Source: Leeuwenhoekiella palythoae
GTDB lineage: Bacteria > Bacteroidota > Bacteroidia > Flavobacteriales > Flavobacteriaceae
DNA length: 64,000 nucleotides
NCBI RefSeq assembly: GCF_900130045.1
Contig: NZ_FQXT01000002.1
Span: 620,001 to 684,000, forward strand
Direction of reading: 5' to 3'
Numbering within the stretch: the first letter of the stretch is position 1; each line of letters starts with the position of its first letter. Below the pieces are notes generated by a model. The model was not told the origin of the DNA. It saw nothing but the letters and a program-made list of their open reading frames with translations, and did not search any database. This document shows, piece by piece, positions 55,020 to 62,997 of this stretch. The position numbers and the translations under genes are program-made.

Positions 55020-56441
55020 ATGTTTATCAAATCGCTAAAGCTCGCCTTTATAGCTTGTGCTTGCAGCTACACGTTAAATGCACAAGAAACGCAAAACATC
55101 AGTCTGCAAGAGTGCGTAGAAATCGCGCTGACTCATAATCTGGATTTAAAAGCTGCGGGGCTACGCGCAGAAACCGAAACCATTCAGTTTAAGCAAAGCC
55201 GCAATGCGCTGCTTCCGTCAGTAAATGCCAATTATAATTTGGGGCTCAGTAACGGACGAAGTATCGACCCGTTCACAAACAGTTATGTGAATGAGGAGCT
55301 GACTTATTCTAACGCCGGACTCAGTATTAATACAACTCTTTTTGACGGTTTTAGAATTTTAAATACGCTAAAGCAAAACCGACTCAATAAGGCTGCCGCC
55401 GAAATGGAAATTGAAGAAGCTCGGCAGAATTTAGTGCTAGATGTAACCTTAAATTTCTTGCAGGTGCTCAACTTTCGGGAGTTAGTAAAACTCGCCGAAA
55501 CACGTTTGATCACTTCAAAAGAACAACTCAACCGACTGCAAAAATTACAAGAGGAAGAAACGGGTGATCCGGTGGCTTATCACGATTTGCAGGGTCAGGT
55601 CGCTTTAGATCAAAGCGCGGTAAATGATGCTAATAACAGTCTGAACAATGCACTCACAGATTTAAAATTTTTACTGAACACAGAGCGCTCTATCGAAGCT
55701 TCTCAACTGGTGCTTTTACTCGACTTCGAACTTCGGGAAAAAACTGTAGATGGCGTTTATGAAGCTGCTTTGCACAATTTAGCAGCAGTAAAAGCAAAAG
55801 AATTACGCGAGGAAGCAGCAGCAAAAGGAGTTGCGGTCGCTCGCGCTCAATACACTCCGCAGATCAGTTTGTTTGCAAATTTTGGAACCAATTATTCCAG
55901 CGCTGCGCGTTTGTTTCAGGATGCCGGAACGCAAACCGTACAAACCGGAGATTTTGTAACCGTTGCCGGAACAGATTATGCTGTTTTTACACAAGAAGGC
56001 TTATTTAATGCGTTGCCTATTGCATATACTGATCAGTTTAATAATAACCTCAATAGTGCCGCGGGTGTTTCGGTTAATATTCCCATTTTTAATGGATTTC
56101 AGGCAAAAAATGCGGTGCAATTGCAAAAAGTAAATCGCGATCAGGCTTCGGTGGTTTTAGAGCAGACCAAACGTGCCTTAAAACAGAACATTTCAAAAAC
56201 CTATGCTGATCTACAAGCAGCGTCTAAAAACTATCATTTTTTAGAGGATCAAGTAAGGGCTTATGAAGAATCTTTCCGCATTAATGAAGTGAAATTCAAT
56301 CTGGGAGTTTCTACCAGTGTGGCCTATATCACGAGTAAAAACAATCTTGACAACGCCCGTATAAACTTAACAAACGCCAGATATGCTTATCTTTTGACAT
56401 CAAGAGTGCTTGATTATTATAGCGGGGTTATTCCTTTTTAG
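55020..56441 (+). CDS. TolC-family outer-membrane efflux protein
   Basis: A 473-residue TolC protein with a signal peptide (about 1-21, ACACSYTLNAQ) and two copies of the coiled-coil/beta pattern: LQECVEIALTHNLDLKAAGL near the start and the second half from about 260. It carries RSIDPFTNSYVNEE and the C-terminal SRVLDYYSGVIPF. It forms the outer-membrane duct for the preceding adaptor and ABC components and completes a MacA-MacB-TolC-type system in one operon. Confidence 0.93.
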   Translation: MFIKSLKLAFIACACSYTLNAQETQNISLQECVEIALTHNLDLKAAGLRAETETIQFKQSRNALLPSVNANYNLGLSNGRSIDPFTNSYVNEELTYSNAGLSINTTLFDGFRILNTLKQNRLNKAAAEMEIEEARQNLVLDVTLNFLQVLNFRELVKLAETRLITSKEQLNRLQKLQEEETGDPVAYHDLQGQVALDQSAVNDANNSLNNALTDLKFLLNTERSIEASQLVLLLDFELREKTVDGVYEAALHNLAAVKAKELREEAAAKGVAVARAQYTPQISLFANFGTNYSSAARLFQDAGTQTVQTGDFVTVAGTDYAVFTQEGLFNALPIAYTDQFNNNLNSAAGVSVNIPIFNGFQAKNAVQLQKVNRDQASVVLEQTKRALKQNISKTYADLQAASKNYHFLEDQVRAYEESFRINEVKFNLGVSTSVAYITSKNNLDNARINLTNARYAYLLTSRVLDYYSGVIPF

Positions 56442-56466
56442 TAGCTTTAGACTAAAATTAGCCCCT

Positions 56467-58401
56467 TTGTTTAGACTTTTACTTTGTTTGCCCCTGATTT
56501 GGTTTTGTGCCTGTACCCAATCTAATGAGCATTTAGATCCTACTTCTAAAAACAACGACTCCCTTGCTTTTTATAACAATGAAGCCCGGGAAGCGCAATA
56601 CAGCATGCAAGAGCGTTTGGAATTTGCCAATCGAGCATTTGAAGGTGTTCGAGAACAACCTAAGCACCCACTTTATACTAAAATTCTCTATAACAAAAAC
56701 TGGTTGCATTATTCATTGGGACAGTATGATAGCTTGGTGCATTATGATGCTGTAATGCAAAAGAATGCGGCTGTTAATACTGCGCCCAAAGAAATGGGGA
56801 TGCAGCATTACCTTTTAGGATATTACTTTGAGTTAGTAAAACATCAATCAGATAGCGCTTTTAAACGCTATAACCGGTCAAAAACCTATTATCAGCAGGC
56901 GAACGATAGCAGTGGAACAGGAACTGCACTCTTGAATATGGGAGGTATACAATATAAGAAACGTGATTATTTTGGCAGTAAAGAAACCCTGACTGAAGCT
57001 TTAAAGTACATAAAAAAAGAAACTGATTCTGTGACGTATTGGTCTGCGATGGATAGAATAGCTCAAAGTCACAGACATTTGCATAACTATGAGGAAGCTT
57101 TGGCATTTTACGCAAACATCACAAAAGAGGCGCCTAAAGCCAATCTTTCTGTTTATAAAAATAACTACGCTACCGTTTATATTGATTTAAAAAAGTATCA
57201 AAAAGCGATTGCAATTCTAGAACCTCTTGTGCTAGATACGCTGGCAAATTCAGAAACCACTCAAGCCAGAGTTCTTGACAATCTCACGTATGCCAGATGG
57301 TCTTCTGGAGTTTTTGTAAAACCACAGGATTTTCTAAAACCGCTAGAAGTCCGAAAATTACAAGATGATAAGCGCGGGATCATTTCTAGCTACCTGCATT
57401 TAAGCGAGTTTTATCTCAAGCCTCAACCTGAGCTCGCGCGGGCATATTTAGATAGTGCTAAAATTCAGGCTAAAGAGATTAATTCATCAGGAGGCGAACT
57501 CGAGGTTTTAGTGTTTAAAATGCAATTAGAGCCTCAAAATGCCGCACTTAAAGAGCGCTATATCAAACTACGAGACAGTTTGTATGAGAGCGAGCTTAAA
57601 GTAAAAACACAATTTGCCAAGTATAAATATGACGATGAATTAAAAGAACAGTCTATTTTACGCTTAGAGAATGAAAAAAATCTCAGAGAATTAGAACTCG
57701 CTCAAGAACGGTTTACTAAACTTTGGATCATCGCGGCCTTGGTAGTTGCGATACTACTGATTTTATTGATTTATTACGTACAGCGCTACAAAGCGCGCCA
57801 ACTCAAAATTCAGCATAATATAGATAGGCTTAGCGCCATTTATGATACGGAAGCCGCTATTTCCAGAAGACTCCACGACGACTTTGGATCTGGACTCAAT
57901 ACTGCAATGCTCTTGCTGCAGCGGCAAGAAAATATAGATGCCATTTTAGATCAGCTCGAAAAGCTTTACAATCAAAGTCGGGATTTTTCCCGAAGCCTCA
58001 ATGATATTGATACGGGCGCAGGTTTTAAAGACGCTTTGTCGCTGATGCTTCGGTCTCAAGTTCCGCAGGACACTAACTTGCTGCTTTTAGGTTTTCACAA
58101 GATAGACTGGGACTTGGTGCGACCGGTAAATAAGATCACGTTATACAAGATCTTACGGGAGTTGATGTTGAATATGCGCAAGCACAGCGCAGCAAAACGC
58201 GTGACATTAAAGTTTGAAATGCACTCCAAACATCTAAAAATCATGTATTCAGATAACGGTAAAGGAGCAAGCCACGAAGCGCTTCAGCTTAAAAACGGAT
58301 TGCGCATTACGGAAAAGCGTATTGAAGCCATCGGAGGAAGCATTAGTTTTGAGACCGATGAACAATCTGGGTTTACATCCCACATAAAAATTCCGTTTTA
58401 A
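56467..58401 (+). CDS. TPR-containing sensor histidine kinase (HisKA_3 type)
   Basis: About 644 residues if the TTG at 56467 is used. This gives a short signal with lipobox-like WFCAC; an in-frame TTG at 56410 lies inside tolC and is less likely. A periplasmic region of TPR helices (about 20-390) is followed by a membrane helix (about 419-438), a phospho-acceptor helix with H470 in ISRRLHDDFGSGLN, and a GHKL domain (LMLNMRKHSAAKRV, YSDNGKGASH). It belongs to the group of TPR-kinases paired with LuxR-type regulators. It lies 25 bp after tolC and 11 bp before the regulator gene, so it may report on the efflux system or the envelope. Confidence 0.85.
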   Translation: MFRLLLCLPLIWFCACTQSNEHLDPTSKNNDSLAFYNNEAREAQYSMQERLEFANRAFEGVREQPKHPLYTKILYNKNWLHYSLGQYDSLVHYDAVMQKNAAVNTAPKEMGMQHYLLGYYFELVKHQSDSAFKRYNRSKTYYQQANDSSGTGTALLNMGGIQYKKRDYFGSKETLTEALKYIKKETDSVTYWSAMDRIAQSHRHLHNYEEALAFYANITKEAPKANLSVYKNNYATVYIDLKKYQKAIAILEPLVLDTLANSETTQARVLDNLTYARWSSGVFVKPQDFLKPLEVRKLQDDKRGIISSYLHLSEFYLKPQPELARAYLDSAKIQAKEINSSGGELEVLVFKMQLEPQNAALKERYIKLRDSLYESELKVKTQFAKYKYDDELKEQSILRLENEKNLRELELAQERFTKLWIIAALVVAILLILLIYYVQRYKARQLKIQHNIDRLSAIYDTEAAISRRLHDDFGSGLNTAMLLLQRQENIDAILDQLEKLYNQSRDFSRSLNDIDTGAGFKDALSLMLRSQVPQDTNLLLLGFHKIDWDLVRPVNKITLYKILRELMLNMRKHSAAKRVTLKFEMHSKHLKIMYSDNGKGASHEALQLKNGLRITEKRIEAIGGSISFETDEQSGFTSHIKIPF

Positions 58402-58412
58402 AAGCGCTGTTG

Positions 58413-59078
58413 ATGTTTAAAAAAATACTGATTGCCGAAGATTTTCAAGGAGATAATAAGAGTATTGTAGATACCCTTAAAGAGCGTATGGCCATTACTG
58501 AAATTCAAGAGGCATTGTATTGTGATACCGCATTTAGCAGAGTGCAAGTGGCTTTAAACGAAGGCGCGCCTATAGAGCTTTTGATTACAGATCTGTCTTT
58601 TAAACCCGGCACGCTGCCTCGTAAACTAACTTCTGGCTACGAACTCATAAAGGCTGTGCGAAAGGTTGACCCGAACCTTAAGATCATTGTGAATTCTGTT
58701 GAGGATAATCCGGTGAGAATAAAAAAATTGGTTGAAGAAGATCAGATCAATGGTTACGTCTGCAAAGGGAGAAAAAGTCTTAACGAACTGGTAGAAGCGG
58801 TTTATGCGGTTTGTAATGATGAGATTTTTATTTCTCCTCAGATCGACTGGAATACGCAGCATAATGTGGTAGAATTAGAAGAACTAGATCTTCTTGTGAT
58901 CAAAGATATGGCCGAAGGTTTTAGTAAGCGTGAAATACGTGATCGCCTCATTAAAGCCGGCGTAAAGCCAAATAGTGAGAGTTCGCTAGACAAGCGTGTG
59001 AGTAAACTTTTTGTACAGTTTGATGTAAAAAACTCAACCCATCTTATCGCAAAACTTACCCGACAGGGAATCATATAA
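58413..59078 (+). CDS. Response regulator with LuxR-like output
   Basis: A 221-residue regulator. The receiver domain starts FKKILIAEDFQGDN and has phospho-acceptor D60 (LLITDLSF). The C-terminal helix-turn-helix region (about 155-221) reads LDLLVIKDMAEGFSKREIRD and ends STHLIAKLTRQGII; it is LuxR-like but has an insertion (KAGVKPNSESSLDKR) between the turn and recognition helices. The start is ATG 58413 (an upstream TTG at 58410 adds one residue). It is the partner of the preceding TPR kinase. Confidence 0.88.
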   Translation: MFKKILIAEDFQGDNKSIVDTLKERMAITEIQEALYCDTAFSRVQVALNEGAPIELLITDLSFKPGTLPRKLTSGYELIKAVRKVDPNLKIIVNSVEDNPVRIKKLVEEDQINGYVCKGRKSLNELVEAVYAVCNDEIFISPQIDWNTQHNVVELEELDLLVIKDMAEGFSKREIRDRLIKAGVKPNSESSLDKRVSKLFVQFDVKNSTHLIAKLTRQGII

Positions 59079-59180
59079 TTTTAAAAGCACCCATAGATTT
59101 AAGCGGAATGCCGTTAGGGTTTTAATCCATTCTTGTTTAGTTTTAATACTTCAGTAGTATTTAAATTAAATAGAGAAAAA

Positions 59181-60080
59181 ATGCAATCTAATGTAGGTCT
59201 GGTCATCGAAGAGAAAGCGGCCGATATAGGGAATTTTATGGTGGGGCGTTTGCTTCCGTTTAGAAAAAAACGTGCGGTAGGTCCGTTTTTATTTATAGAT
59301 CATATGGGGCCTGCGTGTTTAAAAGAGTATCAAAATCTTGATGTTCCACCGCATCCACACATTGGGCTTTCCACATTAACGTATTTATTTGAAGGAAGTA
59401 TTTTTCATCGCGACAGTTTAGGAAATGCTGTGGAGATCAAACCGGGCGCGGTAAACTGGATGACCGCCGGAAAAGGAGTGGTGCATTCTGAACGTACCCC
59501 GGAATATTTAAGAGACGAATCAAAGTTTTTGCATGGTTTTCAGATTTGGGTAGGCTTGCCCAAAGCCTTAGAGCAAGGAGCGCCATCCTTTTTTCATATT
59601 GAAAAAGAAGCCCTTCCCGCTTGGGAAGAAGACGGAATACACTACAAATTAATTGCCGGAAAAATCAAGGATAAAGAAGCACCCGTGCCGGTGCATAGTC
59701 CGTTATTTTTTATCGAAATACAAACCGAAGATGCCGCGCGAATAGCTATTGGCGATCGGCTTTTTGGCGAAGTCGCGATGTATGTGTTGTCAGGCGAAGT
59801 GCGTATTGAAGGAAATACCTATGGAACCAAACAATTGCTCGTGGCGAAAAAAGCTTCTTTATGCGCTTTTGAGACTACGCAAGCAACGACCTTGTATTTG
59901 TTTGGAGGCACACCCTTTGAAGAAGAACGCTTTATGTTCTGGAATTTTGTGAGCTCAGATAAAGCCGTGTTAGAGCAGGCTAAAACCAACTGGAAAGAAC
60001 AAAATTTAGAAGCATTCCCTAAAATATCTGGAGATTCAGAAGAATACGTTCCGCTTCCGGAGCCTAAAAGATTCAAATAA
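59181..60080 (+). CDS. Pirin family protein
   Basis: A 299-residue bicupin. The N-terminal cupin carries the metal-binding set HPHIGLSTLTYLFEG with two His residues, then SIFHRDSLG and VNWMTAGKGVVHSER. The C-terminal cupin includes LYLFGGTPFEEERFMFWNF. Pirins bind Fe or other metals and include quercetinase-like dioxygenases; the function of this one cannot be told. The ATG at 59181 is used instead of an in-frame TTG at 59133, because the family starts near it. It is a single gene 100 bp after the regulator. Confidence 0.92.
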   Translation: MQSNVGLVIEEKAADIGNFMVGRLLPFRKKRAVGPFLFIDHMGPACLKEYQNLDVPPHPHIGLSTLTYLFEGSIFHRDSLGNAVEIKPGAVNWMTAGKGVVHSERTPEYLRDESKFLHGFQIWVGLPKALEQGAPSFFHIEKEALPAWEEDGIHYKLIAGKIKDKEAPVPVHSPLFFIEIQTEDAARIAIGDRLFGEVAMYVLSGEVRIEGNTYGTKQLLVAKKASLCAFETTQATTLYLFGGTPFEEERFMFWNFVSSDKAVLEQAKTNWKEQNLEAFPKISGDSEEYVPLPEPKRFK

Positions 60081-60198
60081 AATTATTTTTATTTTCTTTT
60101 AAAACAAGCTAGCATTCGTATTGCATATTCAGCATTCTTAAGTCACAATATTTGTTGATGCAATCAGTTAAGCTTTAACTTACAATCTTAAAAAACCA

Positions 60199-60585
60199 AT
60201 GACTTTAGAGCAACGCATAGCAAAAGCCGAATCCCGAATATTTAAAGCGGTTTTTCCGAATACTACAAACCATTACGATACGCTTTTTGGAGGCACTGCG
60301 ATGCAGCTGATGGATGAGGTGGCCTTTATTACGGCTACCCGATTTACACGGCAAACTGTGGTAACTGTAAGTAGTGATAAAATCGACTTTAACAAGCCTA
60401 TTCCTGCCGGGACTATCATTGAGCTTGTAGGTCAGATCATTCATTTAGGAACCAAAAGTCTAAAAGTAGGCGTTTCGATCTACGTAGAGCAAATGTATTC
60501 TGAACATCGTGAAAAAGCTATTCAAGGCGAGTTCACATTTGTTGCCATTGACGAGCAGAAGAACCCGGTCAATGTTTTGAAGTAG
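60199..60585 (+). CDS. Acyl-CoA thioesterase, YciA-like hotdog fold
   Basis: A 128-residue single hotdog-domain protein. The family motif around the active site is present as NHYDTLFGGTAMQLMDEVAF (about 22-41), with ITATRFTRQTVVTVSSDKID following and the typical LVGQIIHLGTKSL and GEFTFVAID segments. It hydrolyses acyl-CoA thioesters in the cytoplasm. It is monocistronic with a strong terminator 34 bp after its stop, which marks the end of resident chromosome before the tRNA fragment. Confidence 0.93.
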   Translation: MTLEQRIAKAESRIFKAVFPNTTNHYDTLFGGTAMQLMDEVAFITATRFTRQTVVTVSSDKIDFNKPIPAGTIIELVGQIIHLGTKSLKVGVSIYVEQMYSEHREKAIQGEFTFVAIDEQKNPVNVLK

Positions 60586-60618
60586 CAGAATTCAACTAGT
60601 TGAAAAAGCTATAAACAA

Positions 60619-60646
60619 AAAAAGCGCTTCAGATGAAGCGCTTTTT
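60619..60646. terminator. Strong terminator after thioesterase
   Basis: An eleven-base stem, aaaagcgcttc / gaagcgctttt, has a four-base loop and a T-tract on either strand. Confidence 0.93.
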
Positions 60647-60668
60647 GCGGTCTGGACGGGACTCGAAC
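60647..60668 (-). other. Orphan tRNA 3' end (probable tRNA-Asp), attachment-site candidate
   Basis: Read on the minus strand, the sequence is GTTCGAGTCCCGTCCAGACC followed by GC: a T-loop (TTCGAGTC), the 3' side of the T-stem and the acceptor 3' strand with discriminator G. The 5' T-stem, anticodon and D arms are missing: the preceding bases (complement of 60669-60720) are not tRNA. The G discriminator and acceptor CCAGACC suit tRNA-Asp. Such isolated tRNA ends remain when tyrosine recombinases integrate islands at tRNA genes. By orientation the island would lie to the right and the intact tRNA would be farther right on the minus strand. Confidence 0.7.
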
Positions 60669-60862
60669 TAATCTGTGAGTACCAGTGTTTTCAAAGCCTT
60701 AGAATTGCCAATTTTTAATGACTCACCGAATCGTACACTTAATTTGAAAGTTTAACATTTTTAACACAAATAGAATTTCTAATGTTGACTTTAATATAGA
60801 ATATTACATCTCAATTTTACAATTGAATTGGCTTTTTATAAAGCAAAATTTTTTATACAAAT

Positions 60863-60892
60863 TTTGTTATTTTAAAAATAATATTACATTTG
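60863..60892 (+). promoter_or_regulatory. Bacteroidetes-type promoter of the sigma-factor gene
   Basis: The -33 element TTTG (60863-60866) and -7 element TACATTTG (60885-60892, matching TAnnTTTG) are 18 bases apart, close to the usual 19. They lie 70 bp upstream of the sigma-factor start. Confidence 0.65.
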
Positions 60893-60961
60893 ACTCTATT
60901 GGATAAATATTATTTAATGATATTTATTATTTGATGAATTATTTATAATATATTTTTAATC

Positions 60962-61561
60962 TTGCAATTTAACCCCCATAAAAATGAAGATGTGCTAATG
61001 GTCCAAAAATTAGCTAAGGGGGATGAACGTGCATTCAAATTTCTCTATAATAAGTATTATAATGATGTTTATAGATTCTCTCTTAGTCTATTAAAATCAT
61101 CGGCAAATGCTGAAGAAATACTTCAAGATGTGTTTTTACAATGTTGGTTGAATAGAGGCTATCTTGACCATAAAAAATCATTTAAGTCGTATTTATTTAC
61201 TTGTGTTAGAAATGCAGCATTTAATGCGCTAAAGAAAAAGGCATATGAAAATAAATTGAAGAGTTCTCTAGAGCTAAAGATTGAGTCAAGTGCAAATACT
61301 ACTGAAAACAACCTCATAACTGAAGATTATAATAGATTACGTATAAAAGCTATAGATAGCTTACCTCCTAAACGTAAACTGATATTTGAGATGTCTCGTA
61401 AAGAGGGTATGAGCTATGAAGATATCAGTCGAGAACTAAATTTATCCATAAGCACAGTAAAGAATCAAATGAGTAAGGCTTTAGAGAATATAAGAACATA
61501 TCTTCATATGAATTCTGATCTACCTATAGGAGTTTTACTTTTAGTATTATTTCAAATTTAG
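60962..61561 (+). CDS. ECF RNA polymerase sigma factor, FecI-like
   Basis: A 199-residue ECF sigma factor. Region 2 is visible as GDERAFKFLYNKYYNDVYRF and EEILQDVFLQCW, and region 4 as MSYEDISRELNLSISTVKNQ. A TTG at 60962 keeps the conserved N-terminal lead (VLMVQKLAKGDERAF); an ATG at 60998 would start just inside it. It directs transcription of the receptor operon when released by FecR. It is followed by a hairpin, then fecR. The gene is AT-rich, unlike the thioesterase region before. Confidence 0.92.
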   Translation: MQFNPHKNEDVLMVQKLAKGDERAFKFLYNKYYNDVYRFSLSLLKSSANAEEILQDVFLQCWLNRGYLDHKKSFKSYLFTCVRNAAFNALKKKAYENKLKSSLELKIESSANTTENNLITEDYNRLRIKAIDSLPPKRKLIFEMSRKEGMSYEDISRELNLSISTVKNQMSKALENIRTYLHMNSDLPIGVLLLVLFQI

Positions 61562-61596
61562 AAACAAAAATTTCAATTAATAAAGTGTTAACAAAA

Positions 61597-61617
61597 CCCC
61601 GTAAATCGGGGCTTTGT
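61597..61617 (+). terminator. Hairpin after sigma-factor gene
   Basis: The stem ccccg / cgggg with a five-base loop is followed by CTTTGTTGTT. It probably ends or attenuates the transcript before fecR. Confidence 0.6.
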
Positions 61618-61724
61618 TGTTATCGTTTTGCTAAAAATTGAGTGTATATGTGAAAATTTTTAATAAAAGGAATAGTACTTAGGTAGTTCTCAGTTGTATT
61701 ATATATGACTAGCCATTAAAATTT

Positions 61725-62894
61725 ATGTCAGATAGCAAACAAGAAATAAGGGATCTGCTAAAAAAGTACGCATTAAATAAATGCACATCAGTTGAAATAG
61801 CGCGGTTAACAACGTTATTTCAACAAAATGAAATTGATGAAACTGATATTGATGTAGTGCATATTTTAGATTCTTTGGGAGACACTTGCAATTTAGATAA
61901 GGGAAGAGCGGAGAAAATATATCAAGAAGTAATCCGGCTTGGTGATAAGAGGAAATATGCTGTTATAAAACTTCGAAATAGGGTTGCTTTGATTTCAGCT
62001 GTTGCAGCTGTATTTGTTGGTCTTATATCTTTCATTTTGGTGAAGAATTCTTTGAATAATATTGAACGGCCAAGTTTGGACGCTCTAATCGTTAATGAGG
62101 AAGTTCTATTAGAAACAGGAAATTCACAATTCGAAGTAACACTTACTGATAGTCAGGAAGATAGTATATCTGTTTCAGGTAAGATGGTCGCTAGAATAAG
62201 TAATAATACCATTATTCTTCCTCAAATAAGCAACTTAGCTAAGAATATAGAATTCTCAACGTTAAAAGTTCCGTACGGTAAAAAAGCAAGAATGATTTTG
62301 TCTGATAGTACTAAAGTCGTTTTAAATGCAGGATCTCAGCTTCGGTTTCCAAATCATTTTTCTTTCAAAGGAGCTCGTAAAGTTGAACTAATAGGAGAAG
62401 CTTATTTTGAAGTCACAAAAAATAAAGAACATCCATTTATTGTAGAAACAAAAAATCTTGATGTACAAGTTTTAGGAACCCAGTTTAATGTTTCAGCATT
62501 TCAAAATGAATCTAAGACTAATGTTGTTCTTGTAGAAGGTTTGGTTCAAATCGACTTTCAGTCGAAAGAACCTAGTGCCATCCTAAATCCAGGTGAAATG
62601 GCTATTCATGATGCCAAAGTAAATAAAAGCGAAATTCATCAAGTCATCCCTGAAATTTATACCTCTTGGATGGATGATAAGTTAATATTTAGAAATATTG
62701 AGTTTGATGAACTTCTAACACGATTAGAAAGGCATTATAATGTTTCTATTGTTAATGATGATGCTGAATTAGGAAAGGAAATTTTCAATGCAAATTTCGG
62801 GGATTCTAATATTGACGAAGTTTTTGAATACTTCAATGAGATTCACAAAATTGACTACCAAATAAGTGGAAATAAAATTATAATTAAAAACTAA
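61725..62894 (+). CDS. FecR-type anti-sigma factor
   Basis: A 389-residue membrane protein. A cytoplasmic N-terminal helical part (1-85) is followed by one membrane segment (about 87-106), then a periplasmic FecR domain (KVPYGKKARMILSDSTKVVL, then GEAYFEVTKNKEHPFIV, LGTQFNVSAFQNE and VVLVEGLVQI) and a C-terminal STN-interacting domain (ILNPGEMA and the last 70 residues). It holds the ECF sigma factor until the receptor signals. It lies between sigma and receptor genes, as is standard for this phylum. Confidence 0.93.
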   Translation: MSDSKQEIRDLLKKYALNKCTSVEIARLTTLFQQNEIDETDIDVVHILDSLGDTCNLDKGRAEKIYQEVIRLGDKRKYAVIKLRNRVALISAVAAVFVGLISFILVKNSLNNIERPSLDALIVNEEVLLETGNSQFEVTLTDSQEDSISVSGKMVARISNNTIILPQISNLAKNIEFSTLKVPYGKKARMILSDSTKVVLNAGSQLRFPNHFSFKGARKVELIGEAYFEVTKNKEHPFIVETKNLDVQVLGTQFNVSAFQNESKTNVVLVEGLVQIDFQSKEPSAILNPGEMAIHDAKVNKSEIHQVIPEIYTSWMDDKLIFRNIEFDELLTRLERHYNVSIVNDDAELGKEIFNANFGDSNIDEVFEYFNEIHKIDYQISGNKIIIKN

Positions 62895-62997
62895 ATACTT
62901 ATGAACAAAAAGTAACCGGAAAATGGTTCCAGCACTTTCCGGTTGAATTAAATCGATCAGCTCATAAAACTAATCCATTATCTAATTATTTAAATGT

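Larger units (their letters stand above)
60586..60961. other. Island-boundary spacer
   Basis: The spacer contains the thioesterase terminator, a 22-base tRNA 3'-end fragment, then AT-rich DNA with a Bacteroidetes-type promoter (60863-60892). No gene is seen. Confidence 0.75.

Noticed and set aside
60647-60720. Intact tRNA gene on minus strand
   Set aside because: Only the T-loop and acceptor 3' strand are present; no 5' T-stem, anticodon arm or D arm can be formed from the neighbouring bases.
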